NCBI GenBank assembly: GCA_019418235.1
Contig: DYCH01000006.1
Coordinates: forward strand, 1-15,014
Reading direction: 5' to 3'
Source: Sutterella sp.
GTDB lineage: Bacteria; Pseudomonadota; Gammaproteobacteria; Burkholderiales; Burkholderiaceae_F
DNA: 15,014 nucleotides
Below the pieces are notes generated by a model that worked only from the letters and a program-made list of their open reading frames with translations, was not told the DNA's origin and made no database searches. Positions 6,587 through 13,631 of this stretch are shown here, in pieces (positions within the stretch are counted from its first letter, which is position 1; each line of letters starts with the position of its first letter). A program made the translations under genes and the position numbers.

Positions 6587-7243
6587 TTAGGAATTTATAC
6601 CTTGCGGAATCACGTACAAGAGAATGGAGAAGAACTGTAGCGCCGTTCCCGCCAATACAAAGATATGCCAAATGGCATGGTTATAGGGAATGCGTTTACA
6701 GACGTAAAAAATCACTCCAAAGCTGTAACTCAACCCACCCAAAAGCAAAAGAACCAAACCTCCCGTGGGCAGACTTTCAATAATAGGATTGATGGCAAAA
6801 ACAACAAGCCACCCCATTGCCAAATAGAGCAATGCATTCACCCACTTTGCCCGCTTTATCAAAAAGCCTTGTAGCGAAATCCCGGTAATCGCAATCACCC
6901 AAACGGCAATGCAAAGCTCAACGCCCAATGAATTTTGAAGCGTCACCAAACAAAACGGCGTGTAGGTGCCGGCAATCAAAAGGAAGATGGCAGAGTGGTC
7001 TAAAAGCTTAAGTATACGTTTGGCTTTCTCCAAAGTGATGGCGTGATAAAGCGTTGAAGCCGTATAGAGAACAAACATCGAAGCGCCAAAGATTGACACA
7101 CTTGTAATCGTTAAAGCACTGGCGCCTTGTGCGGCCGCCACCCCCACCATCACGGCCAATGCTGCAACAGACAAAATCGCTGCTAATCCATGAGAGAGCG
7201 CATTGGCAATCTCTTCTTTTAACGTATAAGAAACGTCTGACAT
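6587..7243 (-). CDS. Hemolysin III / PAQR family membrane protein (TrhA-like)
   Basis: A 218-residue inner-membrane protein with seven hydrophobic segments, the normal size for the bacterial hemolysin III (TrhA/YqfA) branch of the PAQR superfamily. Family motifs are present: KEEIANALSHG at 9-19, STLYHA (His67), LLDHSAIFLLIAGTYTP at 80-96 (Asp82, His83), and PYNHAIWH (His189, His193). In PAQR structures the histidines corresponding to 67, 189 and 193 hold a zinc ion. In E. coli TrhA has been linked to membrane energetics and fatty-acid homeostasis; haemolytic activity is not implied. The ATG at 7243 is chosen because AAAGGGA lies 7 bases upstream and the family N-terminus starts here. The open frame continues 48 codons further upstream, but that part is AT-rich and unlike the family. 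Confidence 0.9.
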   Translation of the reverse strand: MSDVSYTLKEEIANALSHGLAAILSVAALAVMVGVAAAQGASALTITSVSIFGASMFVLYTASTLYHAITLEKAKRILKLLDHSAIFLLIAGTYTPFCLVTLQNSLGVELCIAVWVIAITGISLQGFLIKRAKWVNALLYLAMGWLVVFAINPIIESLPTGGLVLLLLGGLSYSFGVIFYVCKRIPYNHAIWHIFVLAGTALQFFSILLYVIPQGINS

Positions 7244-7352
7244 TGAAAATCCCTTTAAGCAGTGTTCTGCTTTCCTCATCAATGCTATGAATCTATCACA
7301 GTCAAAATCGCTCAGAATGAGACTAAAAATGCGAGTTTGTATCGAAAAATTA

Positions 7353-7406
7353 CTGCTCAATTGGAGCAGAAAAAACAATAGCCTCAACTTCTCAAGTCAA
7401 GGCTAT
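7353..7406 (-). terminator. Intrinsic terminator with a second hairpin, after the 7432-8049 lipoprotein
   Basis: Read on the minus strand, ATAGCCT and AGGCTAT (7400-7406 and 7378-7384) form the outer stem around an inner ACTT/AAGT stem, followed by TTGTTTTTT. A second perfect 6-base hairpin (CTGCTC/GAGCAG, 7353-7358 and 7364-7369) follows directly, then AATTTTT. Together they should stop transcription from the lipoprotein gene before the hemolysin III gene. Confidence 0.75.
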
Positions 7407-7431
7407 CGTCGTTTAGCAGATTGTGTTCGTA

Positions 7432-8049
7432 TTAACGAGGTAAAGAATCCACCAATTCAACATTCGTTTGCAAGCGAGTCTTCAATTCCTCTGCAACCTT
7501 TGTAAAAAGTCCTTCTGCCCACGTTTCGTCGGTGTTGCGACCGGCGTAATTAACAACGCTTGTTGTCACCTCAGCAATCGTGCCACGCTTTTTCAAGTAG
7601 CGCGCGAAAAGGTCAACTTGATAGCCCTCTTTATACGGGTAGAGACAAGCTTGAACATACGTCCCATCGTTACGAACCGCATTGGCTGTCCATCCCGATC
7701 GATCGCAATGAATACCAATGAAACCGGCAAAGTTCGGATTGTTGGGACTCATCTTAGATTGGCGTTCATCAATTAAACCCAATGCGTGAAAACGTCCCGG
7801 TTTGTTTGGGCGGTTTTTAAGATAGTAAGGACTCACAGAAAAGTTAGCATTGGCCTCAGCACTAATCGTCTCTTGCAAAAGAGCGATCACAGTCTCAGCC
7901 GGCGCCTGCGTTTTCACATCATAAATTCGGAAATAACCCACTTGTTGCTCAGAGGAGGCATCAAAATAGGAACTCACAGAGGAGCACCCCGATAAAAGCG
8001 CAGCTGCACCCCCTAAAAGACAAAGAGAAAATAAATGTTTAACAGACAT
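7432..8049 (-). CDS. Lipoprotein, possibly DUF2242 family
   Basis: The 205-residue precursor has a clear lipoprotein signal: MSVKH, a hydrophobic core, and lipobox LSGC with Cys22 as the lipidated residue. Ser at +2 suggests outer-membrane localisation. The mature part has a recognisable segment YFRIYDVKTQAPAETV near 39-54, a mid part with WTANAVRNDGTYVQACLYPY, and KEGYQVDLFARY after it. This resembles periplasmic lipoproteins grouped as DUF2242, common in Betaproteobacteria, but that call is from memory of general features. Two cysteines in the mature part could form a disulfide. The ATG at 8049 is used because the signal peptide begins there; a 15-codon upstream extension would spoil it. 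Stand-alone gene between two terminators. Function unknown. Confidence 0.75.
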   Translation of the reverse strand: MSVKHLFSLCLLGGAAALLSGCSSVSSYFDASSEQQVGYFRIYDVKTQAPAETVIALLQETISAEANANFSVSPYYLKNRPNKPGRFHALGLIDERQSKMSPNNPNFAGFIGIHCDRSGWTANAVRNDGTYVQACLYPYKEGYQVDLFARYLKKRGTIAEVTTSVVNYAGRNTDETWAEGLFTKVAEELKTRLQTNVELVDSLPR

Positions 8050-8111
8050 CACAAATTCCGGAAACTTAAAGCGAGAGCAACTATTGTACGACAAAACCTA
8101 GTGACAGATAA

Positions 8112-8149
8112 GAAAAGAGGCCAAACATAATGATGCTTGACCTCTTTTC
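8112..8149 (-). terminator. Intrinsic terminator after rplS
   Basis: On the minus strand GAAAAGAGG (8141-8149) and CCTCTTTTC (8112-8120) pair perfectly, with an inner TCAA/TTGG extension containing one mismatch. The descending arm ends in TTTTCTTAT. It lies 28 bases after the rplS stop codon. Confidence 0.65.
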
Positions 8150-8176
8150 AGAGTATTTTGGTTTGCTATCCAAGAA

Positions 8177-8539
8177 TTACTTGGCGAGCTTTTCCTTAAT
8201 ACGAGCAGCCTTACCGGAGCGATTGCGCAAGTAGTAGAGCTTGGCACGGCGAACGTCACCGTGGCGCTTCACTTCGATGCTGGCGATCGTCGGAGCGTAG
8301 AGTTGGAAAGTACGTTCAACACCTTCACCGCTGGAAATCTTACGAACGATGAAAGAGGAGTTCAAACCACGGTTACGACGAGCGATAACGACGCCTTCGT
8401 AAGCTTGGACGCGCTTGCGGGAACCTTCAACAACGTTGACGTTCACAACAACCGTGTCGCCCGGGGCGAATTCAGGATAGGTCTTGCCAGCGGTAACGCG
8501 GGCGAGTTCTTCTTGTTCCAACTTTTGGATAAGATTCAT
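8177..8539 (-). CDS. rplS: 50S ribosomal protein L19
   Basis: L19 sits at the 30S-50S interface of the ribosome. The 120-residue product has the full family pattern: MNLIQKLEQEE at the start, FAPGDTVVVNVNVVEGSRKRVQAYEG in the first half, a segment RNRGLNSSFIVRKISSGEGVERTF, and the C-terminal HGDVRRAKLYYLRNRSGKAARIKEK. The ATG at 8539 is preceded by a strong Shine-Dalgarno (GGAGAT, 5 bases away); the open frame upstream of it is leader. In most bacteria rplS directly follows trmD in one operon. Here a separate HTH gene intervenes and a promoter lies about 120 bases upstream, so rplS is probably transcribed by itself. Confidence 0.97.
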   Translation of the reverse strand: MNLIQKLEQEELARVTAGKTYPEFAPGDTVVVNVNVVEGSRKRVQAYEGVVIARRNRGLNSSFIVRKISSGEGVERTFQLYAPTIASIEVKRHGDVRRAKLYYLRNRSGKAARIKEKLAK

Positions 8540-8656
8540 TTTTATCTCCAAAACCATCATCATGCAGTCTGCGATCGAAAACATCGCGCATAGTCACTGC
8601 CGATAGGATGGACTTTTTATTAAACAAAATTTTTCCGCTTATGCAGAAAGACGCCG

Positions 8657-8662
8657 ATTATA
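8657..8662 (-). promoter_or_regulatory. Promoter -10 box for rplS (consensus TATAAT)
   Basis: A perfect TATAAT reads on the minus strand in the 214-base gap upstream of rplS. The best -35 is only TTGGGC at a long 19-base spacing (about 8682-8687), so the -35 is weak or the spacing non-standard. The predicted start near 8650 gives a leader of about 110 bases before the L19 ATG, long enough for leader structure. Confidence 0.55.
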
Positions 8663-8753
8663 CAAGATTTTTCAAGAAAATGCCCAATCTTTTCAAAGAC
8701 TCGGCAATATTTTGAATATTTCTGGCAGGCAAGAAATCGACACAAAGAATGAG

Positions 8754-9065
8754 TTACTTTGAGAGTTGATAGCGACGATACCAATTTTTCATCGTACCAA
8801 TCGGAATGCGAGTTTGCTCAAGAATCGCTGTCCAAGAATAACCTTCTTCACGCAATCGAATGACTCGATCAATTTCTTCTTGAGGATAACGACGGGTTTT
8901 ATTATCAGAACTCAGTAGCGTATCAAAGGCACCGACTTTGAAGCGTCTGAACCAATCCCGAACCGTGGATACATTCAGCCCGAGTTGTTTTGCAGCACTC
9001 TTGTAACCTTTCCCCTCAAGGTAAAGGTTATAAGCGCGACGACGCATTTCAAAATTGGGTTCCAT
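8754..9065 (-). CDS. Orphan double helix-turn-helix protein, transposase OrfA-like
   Basis: The 103-residue protein contains two homeodomain-like HTH units. The first is at about 8-46 (RRRAYNLYLEGKGYKSAAKQ followed by LGLNVSTVRDWFRRF), and the second at about 61-100 (YPQEEIDRVIRLREEGYSWTAI then RIPIGTMKNWYRRY). The two halves look like copies of one module. This is the DNA-binding part found in OrfA of IS3/IS150-type transposases and in HTH_28-like proteins. No catalytic DDE partner, terminal inverted repeat or target duplication was found around it, so it is either a remnant or a small stand-alone DNA-binding protein. It lies between trmD and rplS, where most bacteria have no gene. The Shine-Dalgarno is weak (AGAAA). 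A 12-base palindrome lies 33 bases before its ATG. Confidence 0.75.
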   Translation of the reverse strand: MEPNFEMRRRAYNLYLEGKGYKSAAKQLGLNVSTVRDWFRRFKVGAFDTLLSSDNKTRRYPQEEIDRVIRLREEGYSWTAILEQTRIPIGTMKNWYRRYQLSK

Positions 9066-9097
9066 AAGATTTCTAGCTTTCTTTCAAAAATTTCAAG

Positions 9098-9109
9098 CGT
9101 TTATAAACG
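9098..9109. promoter_or_regulatory. Perfect 12-base palindrome upstream of the HTH gene (possible operator)
   Basis: CGTTTATAAACG reads identically on both strands and is centred about 38 bases before the HTH gene ATG. The TATAAA within it could also be a -10 box. Next to it TTTCAA is repeated at 9083-9088 and 9091-9096. A symmetric site in the leader of a DNA-binding protein gene suggests autoregulation, but there is no direct evidence. Confidence 0.35.
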
Positions 9110-9209
9110 TCCATTTTCATTCTAGTACCATCGATTCCCAATGTCGCTCAAAATTCATTATTCGTTACAAGAACTTAGGGAAAACAAGTATCAATCTAGT
9201 GAGAATGTC

Positions 9210-9947
9210 TTACTTATTTTGAGCTTTTAACCACTTCAAATCCGAAGCGGTGAGCTTACCGTCTTCACGAGCTTTTTCTATTAAATCCGGTCGGGTGGAT
9301 TGCGTTAACGACAAACTTTGTTCACGTGTCCACTTTTGGATATTGGCATGATGACCGCTTAAAAGAACGTCTGGCACCGGCATATCACGCCAAACTTCAG
9401 GACGCGTGTAGTGTGGGGCATCTAAAAGCCCGGTTGAAAACGATTCATCTAACGTTGAGAGCTCTTTGATTGCACCCGGAATTTGTCGCACCACGGCATC
9501 AATTAACGTCATGGCAGGCAACTCGCCCCCAGAGAGTACGAAATCGCCGATGCTCACTACCTCATCAACGTAAGTATCTAAAAAGCGTTGGTCAATGCCT
9601 TCGTAGCGCCCGCACACCAAGATAAGGTCTTCCCCGCTTTCAACCCAAGCACGAACCTTTTCATCGGTTAACTTTTCACCGTTAGGCGCAAAACTGACCA
9701 CACGACCATGGTTGCCAGAGGCGCGAATACGATCAACCGTACGAGCCAAAGGTTCTGCCAACATCACCATACCGGGGCCACCGCCAAAAGGACGATCGTC
9801 AATCGTGCGGTGATTATCCGTCGTCTCTTCACGCGGATTCCATGTATTTAAAGACCAAAGCCCGCGCTTTTGGGCACGAGCCGTAATCCCACTATTTGTA
9901 ATGGCGGAAAACATTTCCGCAAACAAAGTAATGACATCAAAACGCAT
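9210..9947 (-). CDS. trmD: tRNA (guanine-N1)-methyltransferase TrmD
   Basis: TrmD methylates N1 of G37 next to the anticodon using S-adenosylmethionine, which prevents +1 frameshifting. The 245-residue product carries the trefoil-knot SPOUT motifs: GGGPGMVM at 55-62, CGRYEGID at 112-119, SIGDFVLSGGE at 132-142 and GLLDAPHYTRPEVW at 173-186. The region matching the E. coli general base (Asp169 in DSF) reads LDESF here, so the aligned residue is Glu168 with Asp167 just before it. The ATG at 9947 is chosen because it opens with the family start MRFDVITLF; AAGGGA lies 7 bases before it and overlaps the iscX stop. An ATG 24 bases upstream would overlap iscX. Being 10 bases after iscX, it reads as the last gene of the isc operon rather than part of rpsP-rimM-trmD-rplS. 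Confidence 0.96.
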   Translation of the reverse strand: MRFDVITLFAEMFSAITNSGITARAQKRGLWSLNTWNPREETTDNHRTIDDRPFGGGPGMVMLAEPLARTVDRIRASGNHGRVVSFAPNGEKLTDEKVRAWVESGEDLILVCGRYEGIDQRFLDTYVDEVVSIGDFVLSGGELPAMTLIDAVVRQIPGAIKELSTLDESFSTGLLDAPHYTRPEVWRDMPVPDVLLSGHHANIQKWTREQSLSLTQSTRPDLIEKAREDGKLTASDLKWLKAQNK

Positions 9948-9957
9948 TATTTGTCCC

Positions 9958-10149
9958 TTAACGCTCATCAAGCCAAGCTTGAAGGATGGCTTCTAAAATC
10001 GCTTCATTGCTCTTTTCAGGATCATCATCAAAATTCTCCAGAGCCATCACCATGGCGTGAAGCTCCGTAAAGCGAAGCTTTAAAGGATCCACGTCCGGAT
10101 GTTCGTCATAGAGGTTTTCTGCAATTTCTCGAGCGTCCGTCCAACGCAT
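9958..10149 (-). CDS. iscX: Fe-S assembly protein IscX
   Basis: IscX is a small acidic protein of the isc system that binds IscS and iron and modulates cluster assembly, in partial competition with CyaY. The 63-residue product matches the family closely: RWTDAREIAENLYDEHPDVDP near the start, RFTELH, then LENFDDDPEKSNEAILEAILQAWLDE at the end, with the characteristic acidic patch. It starts 3 bases after the fdx stop and ends 10 bases before trmD, which is its usual position at the end of the isc operon. Confidence 0.95.
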   Translation of the reverse strand: MRWTDAREIAENLYDEHPDVDPLKLRFTELHAMVMALENFDDDPEKSNEAILEAILQAWLDER

Positions 10150-10152
10150 AGC

Positions 10153-10488
10153 TTAGTGTTCCTTTGCGTGGTTGCGAGAGTATTTCGGTAATTCAACCGT
10201 AATATCTTCTTCGCCCATCACCGTTTGACAAGACAAGCGACTCGTGGCCGTCACGCCCCAAGCGTGATCGAGCATATCCAACTCTTCATCTTCGGGTTCA
10301 TTTAAAGAATCAAACCCTTCACGGATAATGACGTGACACGTCGAGCATGCACCAGAAAATTCGCAGGCGTGCTCAATCTTAATGCCGTTTGCCAACAGCG
10401 CACGAGCCAACTTGGCACCGGTACGCACCTCGAAAGTCTTACCTTCCGGGCAAATGGTTTCATGCGGTAAAACCGTCACTTTAGGCAT
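10153..10488 (-). CDS. fdx: ISC-type [2Fe-2S] ferredoxin
   Basis: This adrenodoxin-type ferredoxin supplies electrons for Fe-S cluster assembly on IscU. The 111-residue product has its four cluster ligands at Cys42, Cys48, Cys51 and Cys87 (CEFSGACSTC and LSCQTV), the same spacing as E. coli Fdx. An acidic segment at 64-74 (EPEDEELDMLD) is the expected partner-docking face. A clear AAGGAAA precedes the ATG. It lies 14 bases after hscA and 3 bases before iscX. A fifth cysteine at 13 is not a ligand position. Confidence 0.96.
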   Translation of the reverse strand: MPKVTVLPHETICPEGKTFEVRTGAKLARALLANGIKIEHACEFSGACSTCHVIIREGFDSLNEPEDEELDMLDHAWGVTATSRLSCQTVMGEEDITVELPKYSRNHAKEH

Positions 10489-10502
10489 AATTCTTTTCCT
10501 TT

Positions 10503-12368
10503 TTAGATATCATCAATGCTCTTACCCGAGAGGGCCTGGGCAATCGCACGGTCCATACGACGTTCGGCAAAACTTTCCGTCTCCGTCGTAAGTTGTTCTT
10601 CAATACGTTTAATCTCGTCTAACTCATGGCGCTCAATAGCTGCCAACAGTTGAGTAATCAACGTACGAATCGTATTTTGTTCATCATCGGACAACAAATC
10701 GGCATCGCTTGCCAATGCGCTTACCGTACTTTCAATCAAGCGACGAGCTTCTACTTCCTCTTCACGAAGAGCACGCAAGCGCATATCTTCTTCGGCCGAG
10801 CCCGTGCCCTCTTGAAGCATACGCACAATTTCTTCGTCCGTTAAACCATAAGAAGGTTTCACTGTCACGCTTGCTTCGACGCCAGTTTGCGTCTCACGAG
10901 CCGTCACCGACAAAAGGCCGTCAGCATCCACCGTAAAGGTCACACGAATTCGAGCGGCACCAGCAACGAGTGCCGGCAATCCGCGCAATTCAAATCGCGC
11001 AAGACTGCGACAGGCGTCCACAATTTCACGTTCGCCTTGCACCACGTGGATCGCCATTGCGGTTTGACCGTCCTTAAACGTCGTAAATTCCTGCGCCATC
11101 GCAACCGGAATCGGCGTATTGCGGGGAATGACCTTTTCAACCAAACCGCCCATGGTTTCAAGCCCCAAAGACAAGGGCGTCACATCTAAGAGTAACCAGT
11201 CATCGTCACCCGTTGTGTTGCCAGCCAACATATTGGCTTGCTTAGCAGCGCCGACCGCAACAACCTCATCGGGGTTGATGTTATCCAAGGGTTCAAAACC
11301 CAAGTAATCTTTAATGGCTTCTCGAATGATCGGCATACGGGTGGAGCCACCCACCAACACCAAACCTTGAATTTCGTCACGGTTGAGTTTGGCGTCATGC
11401 ATCACCGCTTCAAGCGTATCAATCGTCTTTTTAACCAAGTGACATGTGATGGATTTAAAGATTTCTCGTGTAATCGTTAAATCAATGACGGTACCATCGG
11501 ACAAAGACGTCTTTAAGGAAGCCGATTCGCTTTGACTTAAATCCTCTTTGGCTTGGCGGGCCGCCATCAGTAAACGACGTTTGTCGTCAGCCGACAAAAT
11601 GGCTTCAATCTTGGCTTCATGTCTTGCCCAGCAGAAAAGTCGATGGTCAAAGTCGTCTCCACCTAAAGCAGAGTCGCCACCCGTTGCTAAAACTTCAAAT
11701 ACACCCTTCGTTAAGCGAAGAATCGAGACGTCAAAAGTGCCACCACCTAAGTCATAGATAACGTAAAGGCCTTCGGCGCCTTCATCCAAACCATAGGCCA
11801 AGGCGGCAGCCGTCGGTTCGTTTAAAAGACGTAAAACGTTTAACCCAGCTAAACGAGCTGCGTCTTTCGTGGCTTGGCGTTGTGCGTCATCGAAGTACGC
11901 AGGCACCGTAATCACCGCACCTACCAACTCACCACCTAACGTTTCTTGAGCACGAGCGGCCAATGTTTTTAAAATTTCTGCAGAGACTTCGACAGGACTC
12001 TTTTCCCCGGCACGCGTTTTAATGCGAAGCATGCCGGCATCATTGGTAAATTGATACGGAAGGTTGCCATGGTGTTCAATATCGGCTTGAGCACGGCCGA
12101 CAAAGCGCTTAACACTCACAATGGTATTTTGCGCATCGTCGCTTGCCGCTGCACGGGCCTCTTCCCCGACCACAACCATCTCATCGGGCATATAACGTAC
12201 AACAGACGGCAATAACTTTTTACCATCATGGTCGGCTAACACTTCCGTTTGAGCATTTCGAACCGTGGCCACCAAAGAGTTGGTGGTGCCCAAATCAATC
12301 CCCACCGCTAAACGGTGTTGATGAGGATCGGCCGAAAGTCCTGGTTCAGAAATTTGCAATAACGCCAT
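10503..12368 (-). CDS. hscA: Fe-S assembly chaperone HscA (Hsp70 family)
   Basis: HscA is the specialised DnaK-type chaperone that binds the LPPVK loop of IscU and, driven by ATP, helps transfer the cluster to target proteins. The 621-residue product is close to the usual length of about 616. The nucleotide-binding domain shows GIDLGTTNS at 23-31, a VPAYFDDAQRQATKDAARLAGL segment, LNEPTAAALAYG, YDLGGGTFDVSIL and VGGSTRMP. The interdomain linker LLLDVTPLSLGLETMGG follows, then a substrate-binding domain and helical lid. The N-terminal 20 residues before the ATPase strand are typical of HscA rather than DnaK. An AGAAAG Shine-Dalgarno lies before the ATG at 12368. It is preceded by hscB and followed by fdx. 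Confidence 0.96.
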   Translation of the reverse strand: MALLQISEPGLSADPHQHRLAVGIDLGTTNSLVATVRNAQTEVLADHDGKKLLPSVVRYMPDEMVVVGEEARAAASDDAQNTIVSVKRFVGRAQADIEHHGNLPYQFTNDAGMLRIKTRAGEKSPVEVSAEILKTLAARAQETLGGELVGAVITVPAYFDDAQRQATKDAARLAGLNVLRLLNEPTAAALAYGLDEGAEGLYVIYDLGGGTFDVSILRLTKGVFEVLATGGDSALGGDDFDHRLFCWARHEAKIEAILSADDKRRLLMAARQAKEDLSQSESASLKTSLSDGTVIDLTITREIFKSITCHLVKKTIDTLEAVMHDAKLNRDEIQGLVLVGGSTRMPIIREAIKDYLGFEPLDNINPDEVVAVGAAKQANMLAGNTTGDDDWLLLDVTPLSLGLETMGGLVEKVIPRNTPIPVAMAQEFTTFKDGQTAMAIHVVQGEREIVDACRSLARFELRGLPALVAGAARIRVTFTVDADGLLSVTARETQTGVEASVTVKPSYGLTDEEIVRMLQEGTGSAEEDMRLRALREEEVEARRLIESTVSALASDADLLSDDEQNTIRTLITQLLAAIERHELDEIKRIEEQLTTETESFAERRMDRAIAQALSGKSIDDI

Positions 12369-12395
12369 AGTGAAATCTTTCTAATTCAATAACGG

Positions 12396-12887
12396 TTAGA
12401 TTTGAGAAGCGAGCTTTTCAATGAACATCAATTCTCGAGTAAGTTCATAAGCTCGCGTCATATCCGACGTTTCATCAAAGGCTTGAGTAAGCGCTGCTAA
12501 AAGCGTTTCACGCTCAGCCTTAACTTTGTAGCCGAGTTCGCCTCGAAGCGTCTCATTGACGCTTTCTTGCGCTGCTTCTAGCGCTTCATGCCACATCATC
12601 TGACGCATTAAAAATTCAGGCGGCATGGCCTTGCGAGCATTGACATCCAAACCCGCAAGTTTACAGAGGTATTGCGCACGTTTTAGGTCATCAGCTAACG
12701 TCGCATAGGCTTCATTGACTTGCACCGTCAATTGTTGAGCAATGCGCTTTTCAAGTGCAGAAGCACTCACGAAACGATCCGGGTGCAAACGCGCCAAAAG
12801 CTTCGTTTTCGCCGCCTCTAATGAGACAAAATCAACCGCGTAGCGACGCGGTTGATTTAAGAGTTCAAAATAATCTTTTTGAGCCAT
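12396..12887 (-). CDS. hscB: Fe-S assembly co-chaperone HscB (J-domain)
   Basis: HscB is the J-domain partner that brings IscU to HscA and stimulates its ATPase. The 163-residue product has the J-domain signature HPD at 35-37 (RLHPDRF) and the C-terminal three-helix region that binds IscU. The N-terminus AQKDYFELLNQP matches the family start. The initiation region reads GTG-ATG, so translation could begin at 12890 or 12887; the ATG is used here. There is no Shine-Dalgarno, and the iscA stop lies only a few bases upstream, so coupled translation is likely. Confidence 0.95.
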   Translation of the reverse strand: MAQKDYFELLNQPRRYAVDFVSLEAAKTKLLARLHPDRFVSASALEKRIAQQLTVQVNEAYATLADDLKRAQYLCKLAGLDVNARKAMPPEFLMRQMMWHEALEAAQESVNETLRGELGYKVKAERETLLAALTQAFDETSDMTRAYELTRELMFIEKLASQI

Positions 12888-12893
12888 CACAAT

Positions 12894-13217
12894 TTAGACT
12901 TGGAAAGATTCACCGCAACCGCAGTGACTCTTTTCATTGGGATTATGGAACTTAAAGCCTTCGTTTAAACCTTCACGGGTATAGTCCAATTCGGTTCCGT
13001 CAATGTAAGGTAAGCTCTTTGCGTCCACAATGACCTTTACGCCAAAGGATTCCCAAACGTTGTCATCTTCATTGACGGCGTCAGCGAACTCAAGCTTATA
13101 GGCCATACCGGAGCAACCCGAAGTCTTCACACCTAAGCGAAGACCGATACCCTTACCACGCTTGGTTAAATAGGAAGCAACGTGTTGTGCGGCTTTTTCA
13201 GTTAAGGTGATCGCCAT
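12894..13217 (-). CDS. iscA: Fe-S assembly/carrier protein IscA (A-type)
   Basis: IscA is an A-type carrier that delivers Fe-S clusters, mainly [4Fe-4S], or iron to target proteins. The 107-residue product has the expected three cysteines, Cys35 (TSGCSGMAY), Cys99 and Cys101 (HCGCGESF), and normal length. Its AAGGAAA Shine-Dalgarno lies inside the end of iscU, and only 2 bases separate the two genes. Confidence 0.96.
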   Translation of the reverse strand: MAITLTEKAAQHVASYLTKRGKGIGLRLGVKTSGCSGMAYKLEFADAVNEDDNVWESFGVKVIVDAKSLPYIDGTELDYTREGLNEGFKFHNPNEKSHCGCGESFQV

Positions 13218-13219
13218 GA

Positions 13220-13603
13220 TTACTTTCCTTGCTTTTGACGATAATCTTCAACGGCAGCCTTGATGGCGTCTTCGGCCAAAATCGAGCAGTGAATCTTCAC
13301 CGGCGGCAAGGCCAACTCTTGAGCAATTTCTTCGTTGGATAACTGCATGGCTTCATCAAGCGTCTTGCCCTTAACCCATTCGGTCACAAGCGAACTTGAG
13401 GCAATAGCAGAGCCACAGCCATAGGTCTTAAATTTGGCATCCTCGATAACGCCTGCGTCGCTCACCTTAATTTGCAAGCGCATCACATCACCACAAGCAG
13501 GCGCGCCCACCATACCGGTGCCGACGTCCTTTTCGTTCTTGTCTAACGTACCCACATTACGAGGATTTTCGTAGTGGTCCATTAACTTATCACTGTATTC
13601 CAT
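13220..13603 (-). CDS. iscU: Fe-S cluster scaffold IscU
   Basis: IscU is the scaffold on which [2Fe-2S] clusters are built from sulfur donated by IscS. The 127-residue product has all ligand positions, Cys37 and Asp39 (PACGD), Cys63 (YGCGSA), His105 and Cys106, plus the HscA-binding loop LPPVK at 99-103. These place it in the ISC type and not the SufU or NifU type. AGGA precedes the ATG by 9 bases. It is 28 bases downstream of iscS, the largest gap within the operon. Confidence 0.98.
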   Translation of the reverse strand: MEYSDKLMDHYENPRNVGTLDKNEKDVGTGMVGAPACGDVMRLQIKVSDAGVIEDAKFKTYGCGSAIASSSLVTEWVKGKTLDEAMQLSNEEIAQELALPPVKIHCSILAEDAIKAAVEDYRQKQGK

Positions 13604-13631
13604 TCTTTTTTCCTAACTTGAAATTCTTTGT

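Noticed and set aside
6587..7243. True haemolysin toxin
   Set aside because: The family name is historical. The PAQR motifs point to a membrane protein with a zinc site, and nothing in the sequence suggests a secreted pore-former.
7244..7387. 48-codon N-terminal extension of the hemolysin III frame
   Set aside because: It does not match the family, there is a strong Shine-Dalgarno at the internal ATG, and the stretch overlaps the terminator hairpins of the preceding gene.
8754..9065. Complete insertion sequence around the HTH gene
   Set aside because: No DDE transposase, no matching terminal inverted repeats and no target-site duplication were seen in 8540-9209.
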